DNA of 64,000 nucleotides from Paraglaciecola arctica BSs20135 (GCF_000314995.1 NZ_BAEO01000068.1:1-64000); one strand, 5' to 3'. Shown: positions 9,850-19,636, counted from the stretch's first letter. Numbers and translations: made by a program. The notes: generated from the sequence alone by a model not told the origin.

Positions 9850-10246
9850 TCATTTAAGTATCGAAATTTTGAAACCTGTGGCTGAATCATCTGTTTTTTC
9901 AACTGTAATGATATGCTTTACTTTTTCATTAATACCTAGTAATTCAGTTCTATCGAGTAGGATTTGTGTCTTATTGCTATTATCGAACTTCGTAATTATT
10001 TATAAAAATCACTCAGTTGTTAATAGTGCCTAATGAGTGGGCTGCACTAAATGGTTCCCCTGCGGCGCTCATATATAAATCATAACTCCCTGACTCATTG
10101 ATGACTGATGTTGCGAATAATCAGAAATGACCTTCAAGTTCTTCACGTTTATAACGATATTCTGCAAAAGAAGGGAAGTTGATGTTAAGAAGTTTTTTAT
10201 CATAAGGGTGGTCCATACTATTAACGAAATTATTCGCTAATAGCAT
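9850..10246 (-). pseudogene. decayed unknown gene upstream of the spc operon
   Basis: The minus strand carries protein-like stretches broken by stops and a frameshift. From the ATG at 10246 it reads MLLANNFVNSMDHPYDKKLL on to EELEGHF and then a TGA. The same frame continues LFATSVINESGSYDLYMS to GTINN and another TGA. A shifted frame then gives QILLDRTELLGINEKVKH to FKISILK before the stop at 9850. Residue composition looks coding, but I do not recognise the parent. A weak hairpin at about 9815-9838 could be its old terminator. An 8-bp inverted repeat (10264-10271 with 10305-10312) lies just upstream. Confidence 0.5.
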
Positions 10247-10348
10247 GGATTACATTAAGCTAAGTTCGGCGCTTTACACTCTTTAAAGAATCTTTGCTTT
10301 GATACGCCGAACGAATAATGACAATGCTCTCTACTAGGATTTACCTCA

Positions 10349-11986
10349 CTATTGCCTCGCAATTTTCCCTTGTAACTCTCCATTGATAAGGCTGTCATAG
10401 TATTCTTCCAGATCATGCCTCTTTAACTTTAGAGTAGGAGTCAAAAGCCCATTATCTACTGTCCACTCATCTTTCATAACAACTAGGCAATCAAGTACGG
10501 CATGGCTTTCGAGTGTTGCATTCACTTCATTTAACGTTGCCAACAGGCTTTCTTCAATCTCCTCTGTTGCTAACTTAAGGGCTTCAACAGACAAAACGAC
10601 CAAGCCGATAGGTTGCTTTAACTGCGAGCCAGTAACACATACTTGTTCAATAGAAGAGTTCGCCATCAATTTGGACTCAATAGGGACAGGTGCGATATAT
10701 TTACCTTTAGATGTTTTAAAAATTTCTTTTAAACGGCCGGTAATTGTGATGTAACCATCACTGTCTATAGAACCTTTGTCCCCAGTTTTCAGATATCCAT
10801 CTTCAGTCATCACTTCTGCCGTTTTTTCGGGCTCTAAATAATACTCTTTCATATTACAAGGTCCCTTAACCTGAATTTCACCATCTTCCGCTATACGTAT
10901 ATCCACACCTGAATACGCACGCCCTATAGAGCCTATTTTGTCCGCTCGAAAAGGCACGCTAGAAGTGCCATAGGCGCTGTTCTCAGTCATACCCCAGCCT
11001 TCAGCAATATTGACACCTATTTTTCTGAACCATTCTAGTGTAGGCACAGCGATAGGAGCTGAACCACTTGCACAAAGTCTTGCTTTATTGAGACCTAATT
11101 TAGTACGTATCTTTTTACTAACCAACCCTGACACAATTGGAATACGTAATAATAAGTCGAGCTTTTTTTGTGGCATATTGGCTAACACGCCCATTTGGAA
11201 ACGTGTCCATAGCCGTGGCACAGAAAGAAACAAAGTCGGCTGTGTTGCATTAACATCACGAGAAAATGTATCTAGTGACTCAATAAAATCAATCCGCATA
11301 CCCGCGTATAAACTAGCAATTTCAACTAATACTCTTTCAGTAATATGTGCAAGGGGCAAATAACTAAGAATACGATCGTTTTGATCCACACCTAACTCCA
11401 CCAATGAATTCGATGCCGCCCAGCAAATGGACTCATAATTATGCACTACACCTTTTGGATTACCGGTACTACCAGAGGTATAAACTATGGTCATCACAGA
11501 ATCTAAAGCGGGAATAGGTTTGTCGATATATGGGGCGCTTTGTAATAATTCGTCCCACTGCTTATCGGCAGGAATATTTGGATAGGGAAATGCTAGTTTT
11601 ATTATCCCTTCTTCAATAGCCGCAACTTGTCTTTCGGTGTCATCCAACTTACCCACAAATATCACTGGACACTTAGCATGGTCCAAAACATAACGGATTG
11701 TCTTTTCGCCAGCAGTGGAGTAGATAGGTACAGATACATGACCTGCCAACATAATGGCCAAATCAGTAATAAACCACTCTGCACAATTTTTTGACAAAAT
11801 GGCGATATTACTGCCTGAGGGTAATTCCATCGCGAGCAAACTTGCCGCAACTCTTCTAGCTTGATCACCAACATCTCGCCAAGTAAAGTCTCGCACCGAA
11901 CCATTTATGGGTTGTTTTAGATAAATAGAATCTGGAGTGGTCTCTTCCCAGTGATAAAACATTTCCAAGGGTGACTTTAATGACAT
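10349..11986 (-). CDS. AMP-forming long-chain acyl-CoA synthetase family protein
   Basis: This 545-residue member of the ANL adenylating superfamily activates a carboxylate to an acyl-AMP and then a thioester. Visible core motifs are the P-loop YTSGSTGNPKGV (169-180), PLAHITER, GWGMTE (330-335), YLKTGDKG (about 398-405) and the hinge plus catalytic-lysine region GRLKEIFKTSKGKYIAP (417-433). The KTSKGKYIAP form is typical of FadD15-like long-chain fatty acyl-CoA ligases; the exact substrate cannot be read. It stands alone on the minus strand between the decayed gene and a LysR gene. It has no signal or membrane segments, so it is probably cytosolic or membrane-associated. Confidence 0.9.
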   Translation of the reverse strand: MSLKSPLEMFYHWEETTPDSIYLKQPINGSVRDFTWRDVGDQARRVAASLLAMELPSGSNIAILSKNCAEWFITDLAIMLAGHVSVPIYSTAGEKTIRYVLDHAKCPVIFVGKLDDTERQVAAIEEGIIKLAFPYPNIPADKQWDELLQSAPYIDKPIPALDSVMTIVYTSGSTGNPKGVVHNYESICWAASNSLVELGVDQNDRILSYLPLAHITERVLVEIASLYAGMRIDFIESLDTFSRDVNATQPTLFLSVPRLWTRFQMGVLANMPQKKLDLLLRIPIVSGLVSKKIRTKLGLNKARLCASGSAPIAVPTLEWFRKIGVNIAEGWGMTENSAYGTSSVPFRADKIGSIGRAYSGVDIRIAEDGEIQVKGPCNMKEYYLEPEKTAEVMTEDGYLKTGDKGSIDSDGYITITGRLKEIFKTSKGKYIAPVPIESKLMANSSIEQVCVTGSQLKQPIGLVVLSVEALKLATEEIEESLLATLNEVNATLESHAVLDCLVVMKDEWTVDNGLLTPTLKLKRHDLEEYYDSLINGELQGKIARQ

Positions 11987-12142
11987 TTGATATCCAAAAA
12001 TAGGGTTTGATTTATCTCTTTATAACGACTACGAAGAAATAGATCAATCATAGATAACATGTTTTTAACAATACTGATTATTAAATAAACAGCGCTAAAT
12101 CAACAACTTTATGCTTCCGGGATAAAACCTTACCCAACAACG

Positions 12143-13033
12143 CTACACAATATCTTCGAGCGCTTCACTTAACCACTTTTCAAATAACTGCACTTTGGGT
12201 TTACTAAAATGATGATTAGGAGCAACCAGATAATAGGAATAGGCACTTGGATGACTGAAGTCAAAGAGTGAGACCAATTGTTGACGTTGAATTTGCTGAT
12301 ATATCAAATTGTAGCGTAACATTGCGAACCCCTGTCCAGCTAAGGCTGCATCGACAATGGTCACGGTAGAATCGTCGACTTCTAGGATCTTATTAAATTT
12401 TTGTTCTTGAAGCTTATGTTTTGCCAAAAAGGTCTGCCATGCCTCCCCAGTAATAGCTCCGCGTTCTTCCAATAACGGCAGTTTATACAGGTCTTGTGGT
12501 CTAATATTGGGCTGAATGAGTCTTGGGTGACAAACTAAGACGTATTTATCTTTAAGAAGAAATCGACTTTCAAGTCCAGCATAGTTGCCTTCACCAAAAC
12601 GAATAGCAAGGTCAATATCGGTACCAGAAAAATCTCTCAATTGATTGCAAGGTTCGAGGCGAACTCTGATTTCGGGATGCAGCTCCTGAAAAAACTGCAA
12701 TCTAGGTACCAACCATCGAGTTGACAATGACTCCACCACAGTCACATTTAACACATCGGGATTGGCGTCTTCTATTAAAAGTGCAACACCTTTAGCAAAG
12801 TGATCAAAACCTGCTTGGATATGGGGTATTAAACGCTTGCCATCTTCTGTTAGAGACACTAGTCGCGTCCCTCTAATAAAAAGCTGTACACCTAAATGGG
12901 TTTCTAAGGTTTTAATATGCTGGCTTATAGCTGCCTGAGTCACAAATAATTGCTCAGCGGCTTTTTTGAAACTTAAATTCTGTGCGGCGACTAAGAAATA
13001 ACGTAATGAATTCAACGGTGGTAATTTTTTCAA
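12143..13033 (-). CDS. LysR-family transcriptional regulator, GcvA-like
   Basis: About 296 residues. The N-terminal winged helix-turn-helix (LPPLNSLRYFLVAAQNLSF to GVQLFIRGTR) is followed by a LysR substrate-binding domain from about residue 90. The PPLNSLRYF opening and the FDHFAKGVALL helix match the GcvA/AmpR branch. I choose the TTG at 13033 because a GGAG lies six bases upstream; an earlier TTG at 13045 would use those bases as codons. A perfect inverted repeat (13046-13064) lies directly upstream, suggesting autoregulation and control of the divergent secreted-protein gene. The effector is unknown. Confidence 0.9.
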   Translation of the reverse strand: MKKLPPLNSLRYFLVAAQNLSFKKAAEQLFVTQAAISQHIKTLETHLGVQLFIRGTRLVSLTEDGKRLIPHIQAGFDHFAKGVALLIEDANPDVLNVTVVESLSTRWLVPRLQFFQELHPEIRVRLEPCNQLRDFSGTDIDLAIRFGEGNYAGLESRFLLKDKYVLVCHPRLIQPNIRPQDLYKLPLLEERGAITGEAWQTFLAKHKLQEQKFNKILEVDDSTVTIVDAALAGQGFAMLRYNLIYQQIQRQQLVSLFDFSHPSAYSYYLVAPNHHFSKPKVQLFEKWLSEALEDIV

Positions 13034-13045
13034 GCCAAGCTCCAA

Positions 13046-13064
13046 ACTTAAGTTGTTCTTAAGT
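13046..13064. promoter_or_regulatory. inverted repeat in the LysR/secreted-protein divergent region
   Basis: ACTTAAG-TTGTT-CTTAAGT is a perfect 7-bp inverted repeat with a 5-bp spacer, placed between the divergent regulator and the 118-residue protein. Size, symmetry and place fit a LysR-type binding site. An additional AAG half-site follows at about 13071. Confidence 0.45.
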
Positions 13065-13139
13065 ATATATAAGTTTTCATCGTTTGTCTGACGCTCTACA
13101 CATACCTATATTCATATCTCTATTAACAGGAGAACACTA

Positions 13140-13496
13140 ATGAATAAGCCACTAATCAAGAATTCAAGCATATGTAAAATATTAACACTTGCATCAATAT
13201 TACTTTTCACATCAACCAGTAGTTTAGCTGAAGTTAATCCAACAGAAAAAGTGTATACACAAAATGGATATCCATACGAAGGTCTAGTAGATCGCTCAGA
13301 ACAAGTAACTATATTCTATACAAAGGGTGCAGATAAGGGTGCAGAGAACATCAGTTGCCGAGTTGAAGTATCACAAAATGGTCAAATTTGGCAAGGCGAG
13401 GAACGCATTACAAGTTTAAAGAAATTTACTCTAAAACCTTTGCGTGCCTGCATCGATAGAGAAGAGGCCAAGAAGCTACTAGCCAAAACATTTTAA
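13140..13496 (+). CDS. small secreted protein of unknown function
   Basis: The 118-residue product has an N-terminal hydrophobic segment with a likely signal-peptidase site (SSLA before EVNPTEK, about residue 30). A good AGGAG precedes the ATG. The mature part is about 88 residues with two cysteines (ISCRVEV and LRACIDREE) that could form a disulphide. It is divergent from a LysR regulator 106 bp away, with a symmetric repeat between them, so it is a likely target. I do not recognise the family. Confidence 0.75.
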   Translation: MNKPLIKNSSICKILTLASILLFTSTSSLAEVNPTEKVYTQNGYPYEGLVDRSEQVTIFYTKGADKGAENISCRVEVSQNGQIWQGEERITSLKKFTLKPLRACIDREEAKKLLAKTF

Positions 13497-13531
13497 GTGA
13501 ATAGGATAAACACTTATTTATTTGAAGAGAT

Positions 13532-13563
13532 AAGGGAATACCCTAAAGGCATTCCCTTTTTAT
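13532..13563. terminator. bidirectional terminator between the secreted-protein gene and rlmB
   Basis: AAGGGAAT (13532-13539) and ATTCCCTT (13551-13558) form an 8-bp stem with a T-run on the plus side, between two convergent genes. Confidence 0.75.
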
Positions 13564-13570
13564 CGGCTAC

Positions 13571-14308
13571 CTAGCCTCTTTGTCTAACAATCTCATATAA
13601 ACACACCCCGGTCGCCACAGAGACGTTAAGGCTTGAAACAGAGCCTGCCATGGGTAGTTTAATTAACTCATCGCAATGTTCACGAGTTAAACGGCGCATG
13701 CCTTTACCTTCGGCGCCCATAACAAGGGCCATTGGACCGTTAAATTTGCAATCATAAATATTATTTTCTGCTTCCCCGGCAGTGCCGACTATCCACACCC
13801 CTGCGTCTTGTAAGTCTCGTAACGTTCTAGCCAAGTTGGTGACTTGTACTAAAGGGATAACATCAGCTGCTCCACAAGCTACTTTTCGCACCACAGGCGT
13901 AAGGGCAGCTGATTTGTCTTTAGGAACCACTACTGCGTCCACACCGGCGGCATCCGCTGTACGTAAACAAGCCCCTAAATTATGGGGATCAGTCACGCCA
14001 TCCAAGATAAGCAAAAATGGCAATTTACTTGACTCTACTATCGCAGCCAGATCATTTTCATTATATTGTTTCGCAGGTTTAACTTTTGCGACCACACCTT
14101 GATGTTGACCACCGTCGACTTTATCATCTAATGTTTTTCGTTGACAAAATTGCACTGAAGTACCAAGGCTTCTTGCTTGGCTAACAATGTCATGAATACT
14201 TTTGTCATCTCGACCTTTTAACACAAAGAGTTCAATCAAGCGCTCTGGTTCACGCAGGATAATTGATTCAAGGGCGTGGATACCATATAACCATTCTTGT
14301 TGAGCCAT
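13571..14308 (-). CDS. rlmB: 23S rRNA (guanosine-2251-2'-O)-methyltransferase
   Basis: This 245-residue SpoU/TrmH-family enzyme methylates the 2'-O of G2251 in the 23S P-loop using SAM. The N-terminal substrate-binding domain (about 1-75) is followed by the knotted domain with motif 1 ([16 protein letters not shown]), motif 2 ([13 protein letters not shown]) and motif 3 ([18 protein letters not shown]). It lies 5 bp downstream of rnr, the same rnr-rlmB pair found in E. coli. Confidence 0.97.
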   Translation of the reverse strand: MAQQEWLYGIHALESIILREPERLIELFVLKGRDDKSIHDIVSQARSLGTSVQFCQRKTLDDKVDGGQHQGVVAKVKPAKQYNENDLAAIVESSKLPFLLILDGVTDPHNLGACLRTADAAGVDAVVVPKDKSAALTPVVRKVACGAADVIPLVQVTNLARTLRDLQDAGVWIVGTAGEAENNIYDCKFNGPMALVMGAEGKGMRRLTREHCDELIKLPMAGSVSSLNVSVATGVCLYEIVRQRG

Positions 14309-14313
14309 ATGCT

Positions 14314-16716
14314 TTATTTCCCCTTTCTGGATGAGCTTGTAGGTTTACTTCGAGCAGTTTTCGACTTTGATGCTGGGCGACTTTTTTTAGTCGCTGGCTT
14401 CTTGGTCGATTTATTTGCTGGTGCTGGTTTTGCGATTTTGTCCTTGCTTGCAGACTCTTTCGCTTTTTTACTTGGTTGTTTAGCCCTAGACGGTTTTCTG
14501 CCAGCTGTTTTTTTAATATTTTTACCTGCTACGCCATCCAATACAAAGTCAATTTTTCGTTCATCTAAGTTAACAGAGGCAACTTTCACTTCAACAGGAT
14601 CACCCAACCGGTAAACCGTACCAAAACTCTCGCCAATTAAATGCTGCTTAACTTCATCATAGCGAAAATAGTCTTTCTCTAACGATGTTATATGCACTAA
14701 ACCATCAATATGAAACTCGGACAAACGCACAAAAAATCCAAAGTTAGTCACCGAAGCAATCACACCTTCAAACACATCACCCACATGGTCCAACATAAAC
14801 TCACATTTAAGCCAATCGGATACGTCTCTGGTAGCATCGTCTGCACGGCGTTCGGTCATAGAACACTGCTCGCCTAAAGTTTCCACTTCATCTGCGGTAT
14901 AGGCTTTTCCGCCTGATTTACTCTTGCGTTGCTGTTGTTTATCGATAATACCTTTAAGGGCTCGATGCACAACTAAATCAGGATAGCGACGAATAGGCGA
15001 GGTAAAGTGCGCATAGGCATCTAATGCCAAACCAAAGTGGCCAATATTTTCATGATCGTATACCGCTTGTTTCATCGAGCGTAACAACATAGTTTGAATC
15101 AGTTCTTGGTCAGGTCGCCCTTGAATTTTTTCAATCACATCAGTGAAATCTTGAGGGGATACTTCCTTGCCGATCCCATGAGTGATACCCACTTCAGCTA
15201 AGTATGACAAAAATGCACCTAGGCGATCAGAATCTGGTTCATCGTGGATACGATACAAGGCCTCAGCCTTATTTTTTGTTAAGGTTTGCGCTGCAGACAC
15301 ATTGGCTAAAATCATACATTCTTCAATTAGCTTGTGCGCATCGTTGCGTGTTACCGGGACGATGTTGTCAATTTTACGCTGAGCGTTGAATACAAATTTA
15401 CTTTCTTGGGTTTCAAACTCAATCGCACCACGTTGCTTACGAGTGCGCTTTAAAACACGGTACATATCGTGCAAATTCCTCAAGTGCGGCACTTGCTCAG
15501 CATAACGTTTATGCAATTCAGGATTGCCTTGCGCTCCTTGTTCCTTCAAGATGTCCCACACTTTGGTGTAGGTTAATCTTGCCTTGGAGTTCATCACAGC
15601 TTCGTAAAATTGATGCTCCACCAGCTTACCCGTTTTGCTGATGGTCATCTCACAAACCATACATAAACGGTCAACTTGGGGATTAAGTGAACATAATCCG
15701 TTAGATAATACTTCAGGCAACATTGGAACAACTTGTTCAGGGAAGTAAACAGAGTTGCCTCGATTTTGAGCTTCACTGTCAAGGGCTGTACCTGAACGCA
15801 CATAATAACTCACGTCTGCAATAGCGACCCAAAGTTGCCAACCACCACCATCTAAAGGTTCACAAAAAACAGCATCATCAAAATCGCGGGCATCTTCACC
15901 ATCGATAGTGACCAGTGGCAATTGTCTTAAATCAATGCGGTTTTCCTTGGCCTCTTCGGGAACTTGTTCATTTAGTCCCTTCACTTGCCTATCGACACCT
16001 TTTGGCCAATGGTGAGGAATATCAAAAGTCCGCAGCGCCATATCGATTTCCATACCGGGAGCCATATGTTCACCCAGTACTTCAATAATTTTACCGATAG
16101 CATTAACTCGTTTACGAGGACGCTGCACAATTTCAACCACAACTATGTGCCCTTGACGAGCACCGTTAGTTTGCTCTTTGGGTATCATTATTTCGTGGTT
16201 AATTCGGCTATCATCGGGAATGACCACACCCACATTATTTTCAAAAAAGTAACGACCAACTATAGGCTCAGTGCGAGGCTCAACAATTTTGGCAATTCTG
16301 GCTTCTCGTCGACCACGATTATCCGTGCCACTTTCTTTAACCAAGACCACATCGCCATGTAATACCGTGGACATTTGTGCATTATGAATAAATAAGTCTT
16401 TTTCACCATCATCGCGTTTTAAAAAACCAAAGCCATCGCGATGGCCTATCACTCGACCTTGAATAAGATCTTCTGTTTTAAGCTTGGCGTACTTTTTGTC
16501 ACGATTAAACTCAACCTGGCCTTCACGCTCCATTGCTCTAAGGCGACGCTGAATACCGATACGACTATCCTCATCTTTTGCATCAAGCAATTGACAAAAT
16601 TCTAGGAAAGACAAAGGCTTTTTAGCTTTAACTAAAAGTTCTAGTAAATATTCACGGCTAGCAACAGGCTTTTCGTATTTTTCTTTTTCGCGTTGGTAAA
16701 ATGGGTCGTCGCTCAT
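14314..16716 (-). CDS. rnr: exoribonuclease R
   Basis: This 800-residue RNase II-superfamily enzyme degrades structured RNA 3' to 5'. It has an N-terminal HTH-like region, two cold-shock domains (about 80-220), an RNB catalytic domain starting near 260 with the metal-binding [17 protein letters not shown] (268-284), and an S1 domain ([20 protein letters not shown]). A Lys/Ser/Pro-rich basic tail of about 65 residues ends the protein, as in E. coli RNase R where it helps bind structured RNA. It forms an operon with rlmB. Confidence 0.98.
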   Translation of the reverse strand: MSDDPFYQREKEKYEKPVASREYLLELLVKAKKPLSFLEFCQLLDAKDEDSRIGIQRRLRAMEREGQVEFNRDKKYAKLKTEDLIQGRVIGHRDGFGFLKRDDGEKDLFIHNAQMSTVLHGDVVLVKESGTDNRGRREARIAKIVEPRTEPIVGRYFFENNVGVVIPDDSRINHEIMIPKEQTNGARQGHIVVVEIVQRPRKRVNAIGKIIEVLGEHMAPGMEIDMALRTFDIPHHWPKGVDRQVKGLNEQVPEEAKENRIDLRQLPLVTIDGEDARDFDDAVFCEPLDGGGWQLWVAIADVSYYVRSGTALDSEAQNRGNSVYFPEQVVPMLPEVLSNGLCSLNPQVDRLCMVCEMTISKTGKLVEHQFYEAVMNSKARLTYTKVWDILKEQGAQGNPELHKRYAEQVPHLRNLHDMYRVLKRTRKQRGAIEFETQESKFVFNAQRKIDNIVPVTRNDAHKLIEECMILANVSAAQTLTKNKAEALYRIHDEPDSDRLGAFLSYLAEVGITHGIGKEVSPQDFTDVIEKIQGRPDQELIQTMLLRSMKQAVYDHENIGHFGLALDAYAHFTSPIRRYPDLVVHRALKGIIDKQQQRKSKSGGKAYTADEVETLGEQCSMTERRADDATRDVSDWLKCEFMLDHVGDVFEGVIASVTNFGFFVRLSEFHIDGLVHITSLEKDYFRYDEVKQHLIGESFGTVYRLGDPVEVKVASVNLDERKIDFVLDGVAGKNIKKTAGRKPSRAKQPSKKAKESASKDKIAKPAPANKSTKKPATKKSRPASKSKTARSKPTSSSRKGK

Positions 16717-16796
16717 AGAGTCCTAACTAATAATTTAATTAAGTCGAGTATAACTAAATGAACACAACCAAATATGACTTTTTAACAGATACTGCC

Positions 16797-16998
16797 TTAT
16801 TTAACTCTTTTTCCATGAATTCGATGCACCTCTAACCAATTGCTCTTGCCATCATTTGACCATTTCAATTCAAACGAATCCTCTTGCATCTCAAAAAATG
16901 TAATTCGAATATATTTGCCTTGTGCTGCTTTTGTTTAGATAACCTGAACTCGGATTAAGAGGTGTCACGTCCACTAAAGTTGTGAATTTTTTTAAGAA
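16797..16998 (-). pseudogene. 3' remnant of an unidentified gene
   Basis: The 312 bases between rnr and the Sel1 gene hold no intact gene. The minus strand still reads as protein: FTTLVDVTPLNPSSGYLNK, then after a one-base shift KAAQGKYIRITFFEMQEDSF and on to WLEVHRIHGKRVK, stop at 16797. The ITF-x-E-x-x-x-DSF-x-x-x-WSNDG pattern resembles the ends of lipocalin-like or DUF1579-type proteins, but the assignment is weak. No start or upstream part is visible. Confidence 0.4.
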
Positions 16999-17028
16999 AG
17001 GCGAGCTACAAATAGGATATATGGATAG

Positions 17029-17658
17029 TTAAGAATTAAGTGGTCTTTTGGCGTTACGTACTGCTTTGGGGTGCATCAGTTTCTCTAAGTCTTGCATACA
17101 ATTAGCGATTTTAGCGTGGGTTGCCTTATCTGCGCTAATCGCGTTGTACAACCAATGATAAGCGTCTTCATAGTCGTAAGGGCTTCCATATCCTTCAATA
17201 AACAACTCTGCCAATTGAATTTGTGCTTTTAGGTTTCCAAGTACAGAAGCCTCACGTAAAAAAACAACCGCTCTTTCTTTATCTTGTTGCACAAGTTTAC
17301 CTTGAGAGTAATAGCGGCCTAATTGTTCTAATCCAGCTGCAAGACCCTGTTCAGCAGCTTGATGCATATAGTTAATGCCCCGCTCTGCATCTGCGTCCAC
17401 GCAGACACCCCAAGCCAACATATCGCCCCACAAAAACTGATAACTAGGAATTTTTAGTATTTCTGCACGTGCCTGAATATCTTGCACCAATTGACAATCA
17501 TCTAATACCACTCGGCTTAAATGTTCATTTCTATTAATTAAGCCCAGTAACTCATCCTGTGAATACAACTGAACGGCTTTAATTTCATCCGCTGCGTTAG
17601 TCGTAGCTACAAAAAATAAGGCACAACAAAATAATGATAATGATTTGAATAGATGCAT
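17029..17658 (-). CDS. periplasmic Sel1-like repeat protein
   Basis: This 209-residue protein has a signal peptide (cleavage likely after TTNA at residue 22). Sel1-type repeats run from about residue 75: GVCVDADAERGINYMHQAAE, GLAAGLEQLGRYYSQGKLV and NLKAQIQLAELFIEGYGSPY. Such repeats make curved helical scaffolds for protein contacts. It probably works in the periplasm; the partner is unknown. Single-gene unit. Confidence 0.8.
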   Translation of the reverse strand: MHLFKSLSLFCCALFFVATTNAADEIKAVQLYSQDELLGLINRNEHLSRVVLDDCQLVQDIQARAEILKIPSYQFLWGDMLAWGVCVDADAERGINYMHQAAEQGLAAGLEQLGRYYSQGKLVQQDKERAVVFLREASVLGNLKAQIQLAELFIEGYGSPYDYEDAYHWLYNAISADKATHAKIANCMQDLEKLMHPKAVRNAKRPLNS

Positions 17659-17774
17659 AACAAATTATCTAACTTTTACGATTTCTTTTGTATCGGCAAC
17701 AAAAGTGTTTTTATAAGTATTTAGGGCCATTAGACCCTAATCACTTGTACGTTTAATGGTTCTACTAGCAAGGA

Positions 17775-18011
17775 TTATTTATTCGTCAATGCTATTTTCA
17801 CAACCTGAGCATGCTCAGATAAATCATGACCTAAGTCGGTTAAATACCCGCCATCTGGTAAAGTCACTATGCCTTTGTCGAACAACCTTTTTGCGGCAGC
17901 AATCACCTCTGGTTCTGCGTCATGATGAATTTTCAAACCTTGCATCAGACTCTTGTTAGGAAACTTCAATAATAAGTTCAGCTCTGCAATCATATCAGAC
18001 GTAAATGTCAT
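17775..18011 (-). CDS. TIGR02647 family small protein
   Basis: This 78-residue cytoplasmic protein resembles the TIGR02647 family of gammaproteobacteria. The family pattern is visible: FTSDMIAELNLLLKFP, GLKIHHDAEPEVIAAAKRLF, DKGIVTLPDGGYLTDLGHD and EHAQ. Its layout suggests a winged-helix-like fold. The function is not established to my knowledge. AGGAA precedes the ATG. Confidence 0.8.
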   Translation of the reverse strand: MTFTSDMIAELNLLLKFPNKSLMQGLKIHHDAEPEVIAAAKRLFDKGIVTLPDGGYLTDLGHDLSEHAQVVKIALTNK

Positions 18012-18160
18012 TTTTATTCCTCATAAATTATGCCCTAATTCCCGTAAACACAGAGGGCTCGGATTAGATTCAAGCAGAACAAGACGTTCATTTACAGAAC
18101 TCCCGCTAAAACCTAGCACTTTCAGTTAATTATAACTCCTATAAAATCAGTCATATATTA

Positions 18161-18209
18161 TATACCCAAACTACCGCTGCGACGTGCATTTAGAAGTAGC
18201 TTGGGTATA
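18161..18209. repeat. palindromic intergenic element with TATACCCAA ends
   Basis: TATACCCAA-A-CTAC (18161-18174) is complementary to GTAG-C-TTGGGTATA (18196-18209), with a 21-base loop. Similar TTGGGTATA-ended palindromes occur between genes in Alteromonadales as dispersed elements; that recollection needs a genome search. Here it lies between the TIGR02647 gene and fre, in a 290-bp gap that otherwise shows only an A/T-rich stretch before fre. Confidence 0.5.
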
Positions 18210-18301
18210 ATCTCTCTGAGACTAAAGCCCAAACAGATGAATATCAAAGGTTATTTCAAATAATCATATTCAAGAAGCACTAATTTAACCAGAAGAACAC
18301 T

Positions 18302-19000
18302 ATGCAAATAATTCAGTGTAAGGTAGAAAAGATTGAAGCCCTTACAGATACAATCAAACGTATTATTTTAATTCCAGATACCCCTTTTAACTTTATTGCT
18401 GGCCACTATTTACAAATAGTGATGGGCGATGGTGACAAACGCCCCTTTTCAATCGCTAACGCTCCACGTGAGGATGGCTCTATCGAGTTGCATATAGGTA
18501 CTGAACCTGGCAACCAATATTCAGGGCAAGTCATCGAAAAAATGCTCAAAGATAAATTAGTCAATGTTGAAGGTGGATTAGGGCAAGCTTTTCTTAGTCA
18601 AACCGATGCACAAGATATTATTTTATTAGCTGGAGGCACGGGGTTTTCCTATGCTTTGTCTATATTGCAACAACTACTTAGTAAACCGTTAGAAGCACAA
18701 GTACATTTATATTGGGGAACACGCACAATAAGTGATATGTATGCATTCGACGAACTCATCACTCTTACGCAACAACACCCTCTTTTTACCTTTATCCCGG
18801 TTATAGAGATCCCAGAAACAGATTGGGCGGGTAGAACAGGTTGGGTACATCAAGCCGTGCTCGATGACATGCCAGACCTAGCAGCTTATCAAGTGTATGT
18901 AGCCGGGCGTTTTGAAATGGCCAAAGTGGTGCGCGATGACTTCACTAAACAAGGGTTACCAATAACGTCTTTATTTGGTGACGCATACGCATATATCTAA
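18302..19000 (+). CDS. fre: NAD(P)H-flavin reductase
   Basis: This 232-residue ferredoxin-NADP-reductase-fold protein has a flavin-binding barrel with RPFSIAN (about 42-48) and an NAD-binding half with LLAGGTGFSYALSIL and YWGTRTISDMY. It ends FGDAYAYI. It is like E. coli Fre and LuxG, which reduce free FMN or riboflavin with NAD(P)H. It is transcribed alone, without the neighbouring ubiD seen in some relatives. Confidence 0.93.
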   Translation: MQIIQCKVEKIEALTDTIKRIILIPDTPFNFIAGHYLQIVMGDGDKRPFSIANAPREDGSIELHIGTEPGNQYSGQVIEKMLKDKLVNVEGGLGQAFLSQTDAQDIILLAGGTGFSYALSILQQLLSKPLEAQVHLYWGTRTISDMYAFDELITLTQQHPLFTFIPVIEIPETDWAGRTGWVHQAVLDDMPDLAAYQVYVAGRFEMAKVVRDDFTKQGLPITSLFGDAYAYI

Positions 19001-19007
19001 GCAATCT

Positions 19008-19040
19008 TAATTAGGAGCTTAAAAAATAAGCTCCTAATTA
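19008..19040. terminator. hairpin between fre and trmL
   Basis: A perfect 13-bp stem (TAATTAGGAGCTT with its complement, 19008-19020 and 19028-19040) has a seven-base A-rich loop between convergent genes. It lacks a long T-tail, so termination is likely but not certain. Confidence 0.6.
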
Positions 19041-19053
19041 ATCTGAACTCGGG

Positions 19054-19518
19054 TTACACCGCCCCTTTAAACTCTAATTGCCGCCAAGCTTCATACACAA
19101 ATACTGACACGGCATTAGACAAATTCATGCTACGGCTTTGTGCCAGCATAGGAATTCGCACTCGCTGCTGGGGTGGCAGAGACTGAATAACCTCATCGGG
19201 TAAGCCACGGGTTTCTGGGCCAAATAATAATGCATCGCCTAATTGATACCTGGCCTCTGCAAAAAACGCCTTACCTTTGGTTGTACAAGCAAAAATCCGC
19301 TTTGGTGAACGAGCTTCGATATAAGCCTCAAGATTTGGATAACGTTGTACTTTGGCAAACTCATGATAATCCAAGCCAGCTCTCCGCACTTTTTTGTCAT
19401 CCCAATCAAACCCTAAAGGTTCAATTAAATGCAGGGCAAAACCAGTATTTGCGCATAGACGAATGATATTGCCTGTATTTGGAGGGATTTCAGGTTGGTA
19501 TAGAACGATATCGAGCAT
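19054..19518 (-). CDS. trmL: tRNA (cytidine/uridine-34-2'-O)-methyltransferase
   Basis: At 154 residues this is a minimal SPOUT (TrmH-family) enzyme. Motifs are [18 protein letters not shown] near the start, [11 protein letters not shown], and [19 protein letters not shown] forming the knot. TrmL methylates the wobble ribose of tRNA-Leu species. Monocistronic and convergent with fre. Confidence 0.96.
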   Translation of the reverse strand: MLDIVLYQPEIPPNTGNIIRLCANTGFALHLIEPLGFDWDDKKVRRAGLDYHEFAKVQRYPNLEAYIEARSPKRIFACTTKGKAFFAEARYQLGDALLFGPETRGLPDEVIQSLPPQQRVRIPMLAQSRSMNLSNAVSVFVYEAWRQLEFKGAV

Positions 19519-19636
19519 GAATAAAATTTCGGTTATGTTTGATAAAGTGATACTAACAAAAATCAGCTAATTGATTTAGCTATTAGCGCTTTTTTCGTTA
19601 TTCACTTTTCAGCGAATATAGTCACTTCAATAAATG

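Noticed and set aside
14297-14614. 105-codon plus-strand frame opposite the rnr 3' end
   Set aside because: It is the complement of the Lys/Ser-rich RNase R tail; no independent evidence.
17700-17760. Weak hairpin around AGGGCCATTAGACCCT after the TIGR02647 gene
   Set aside because: Short stem and no T-run; not reported as a terminator.
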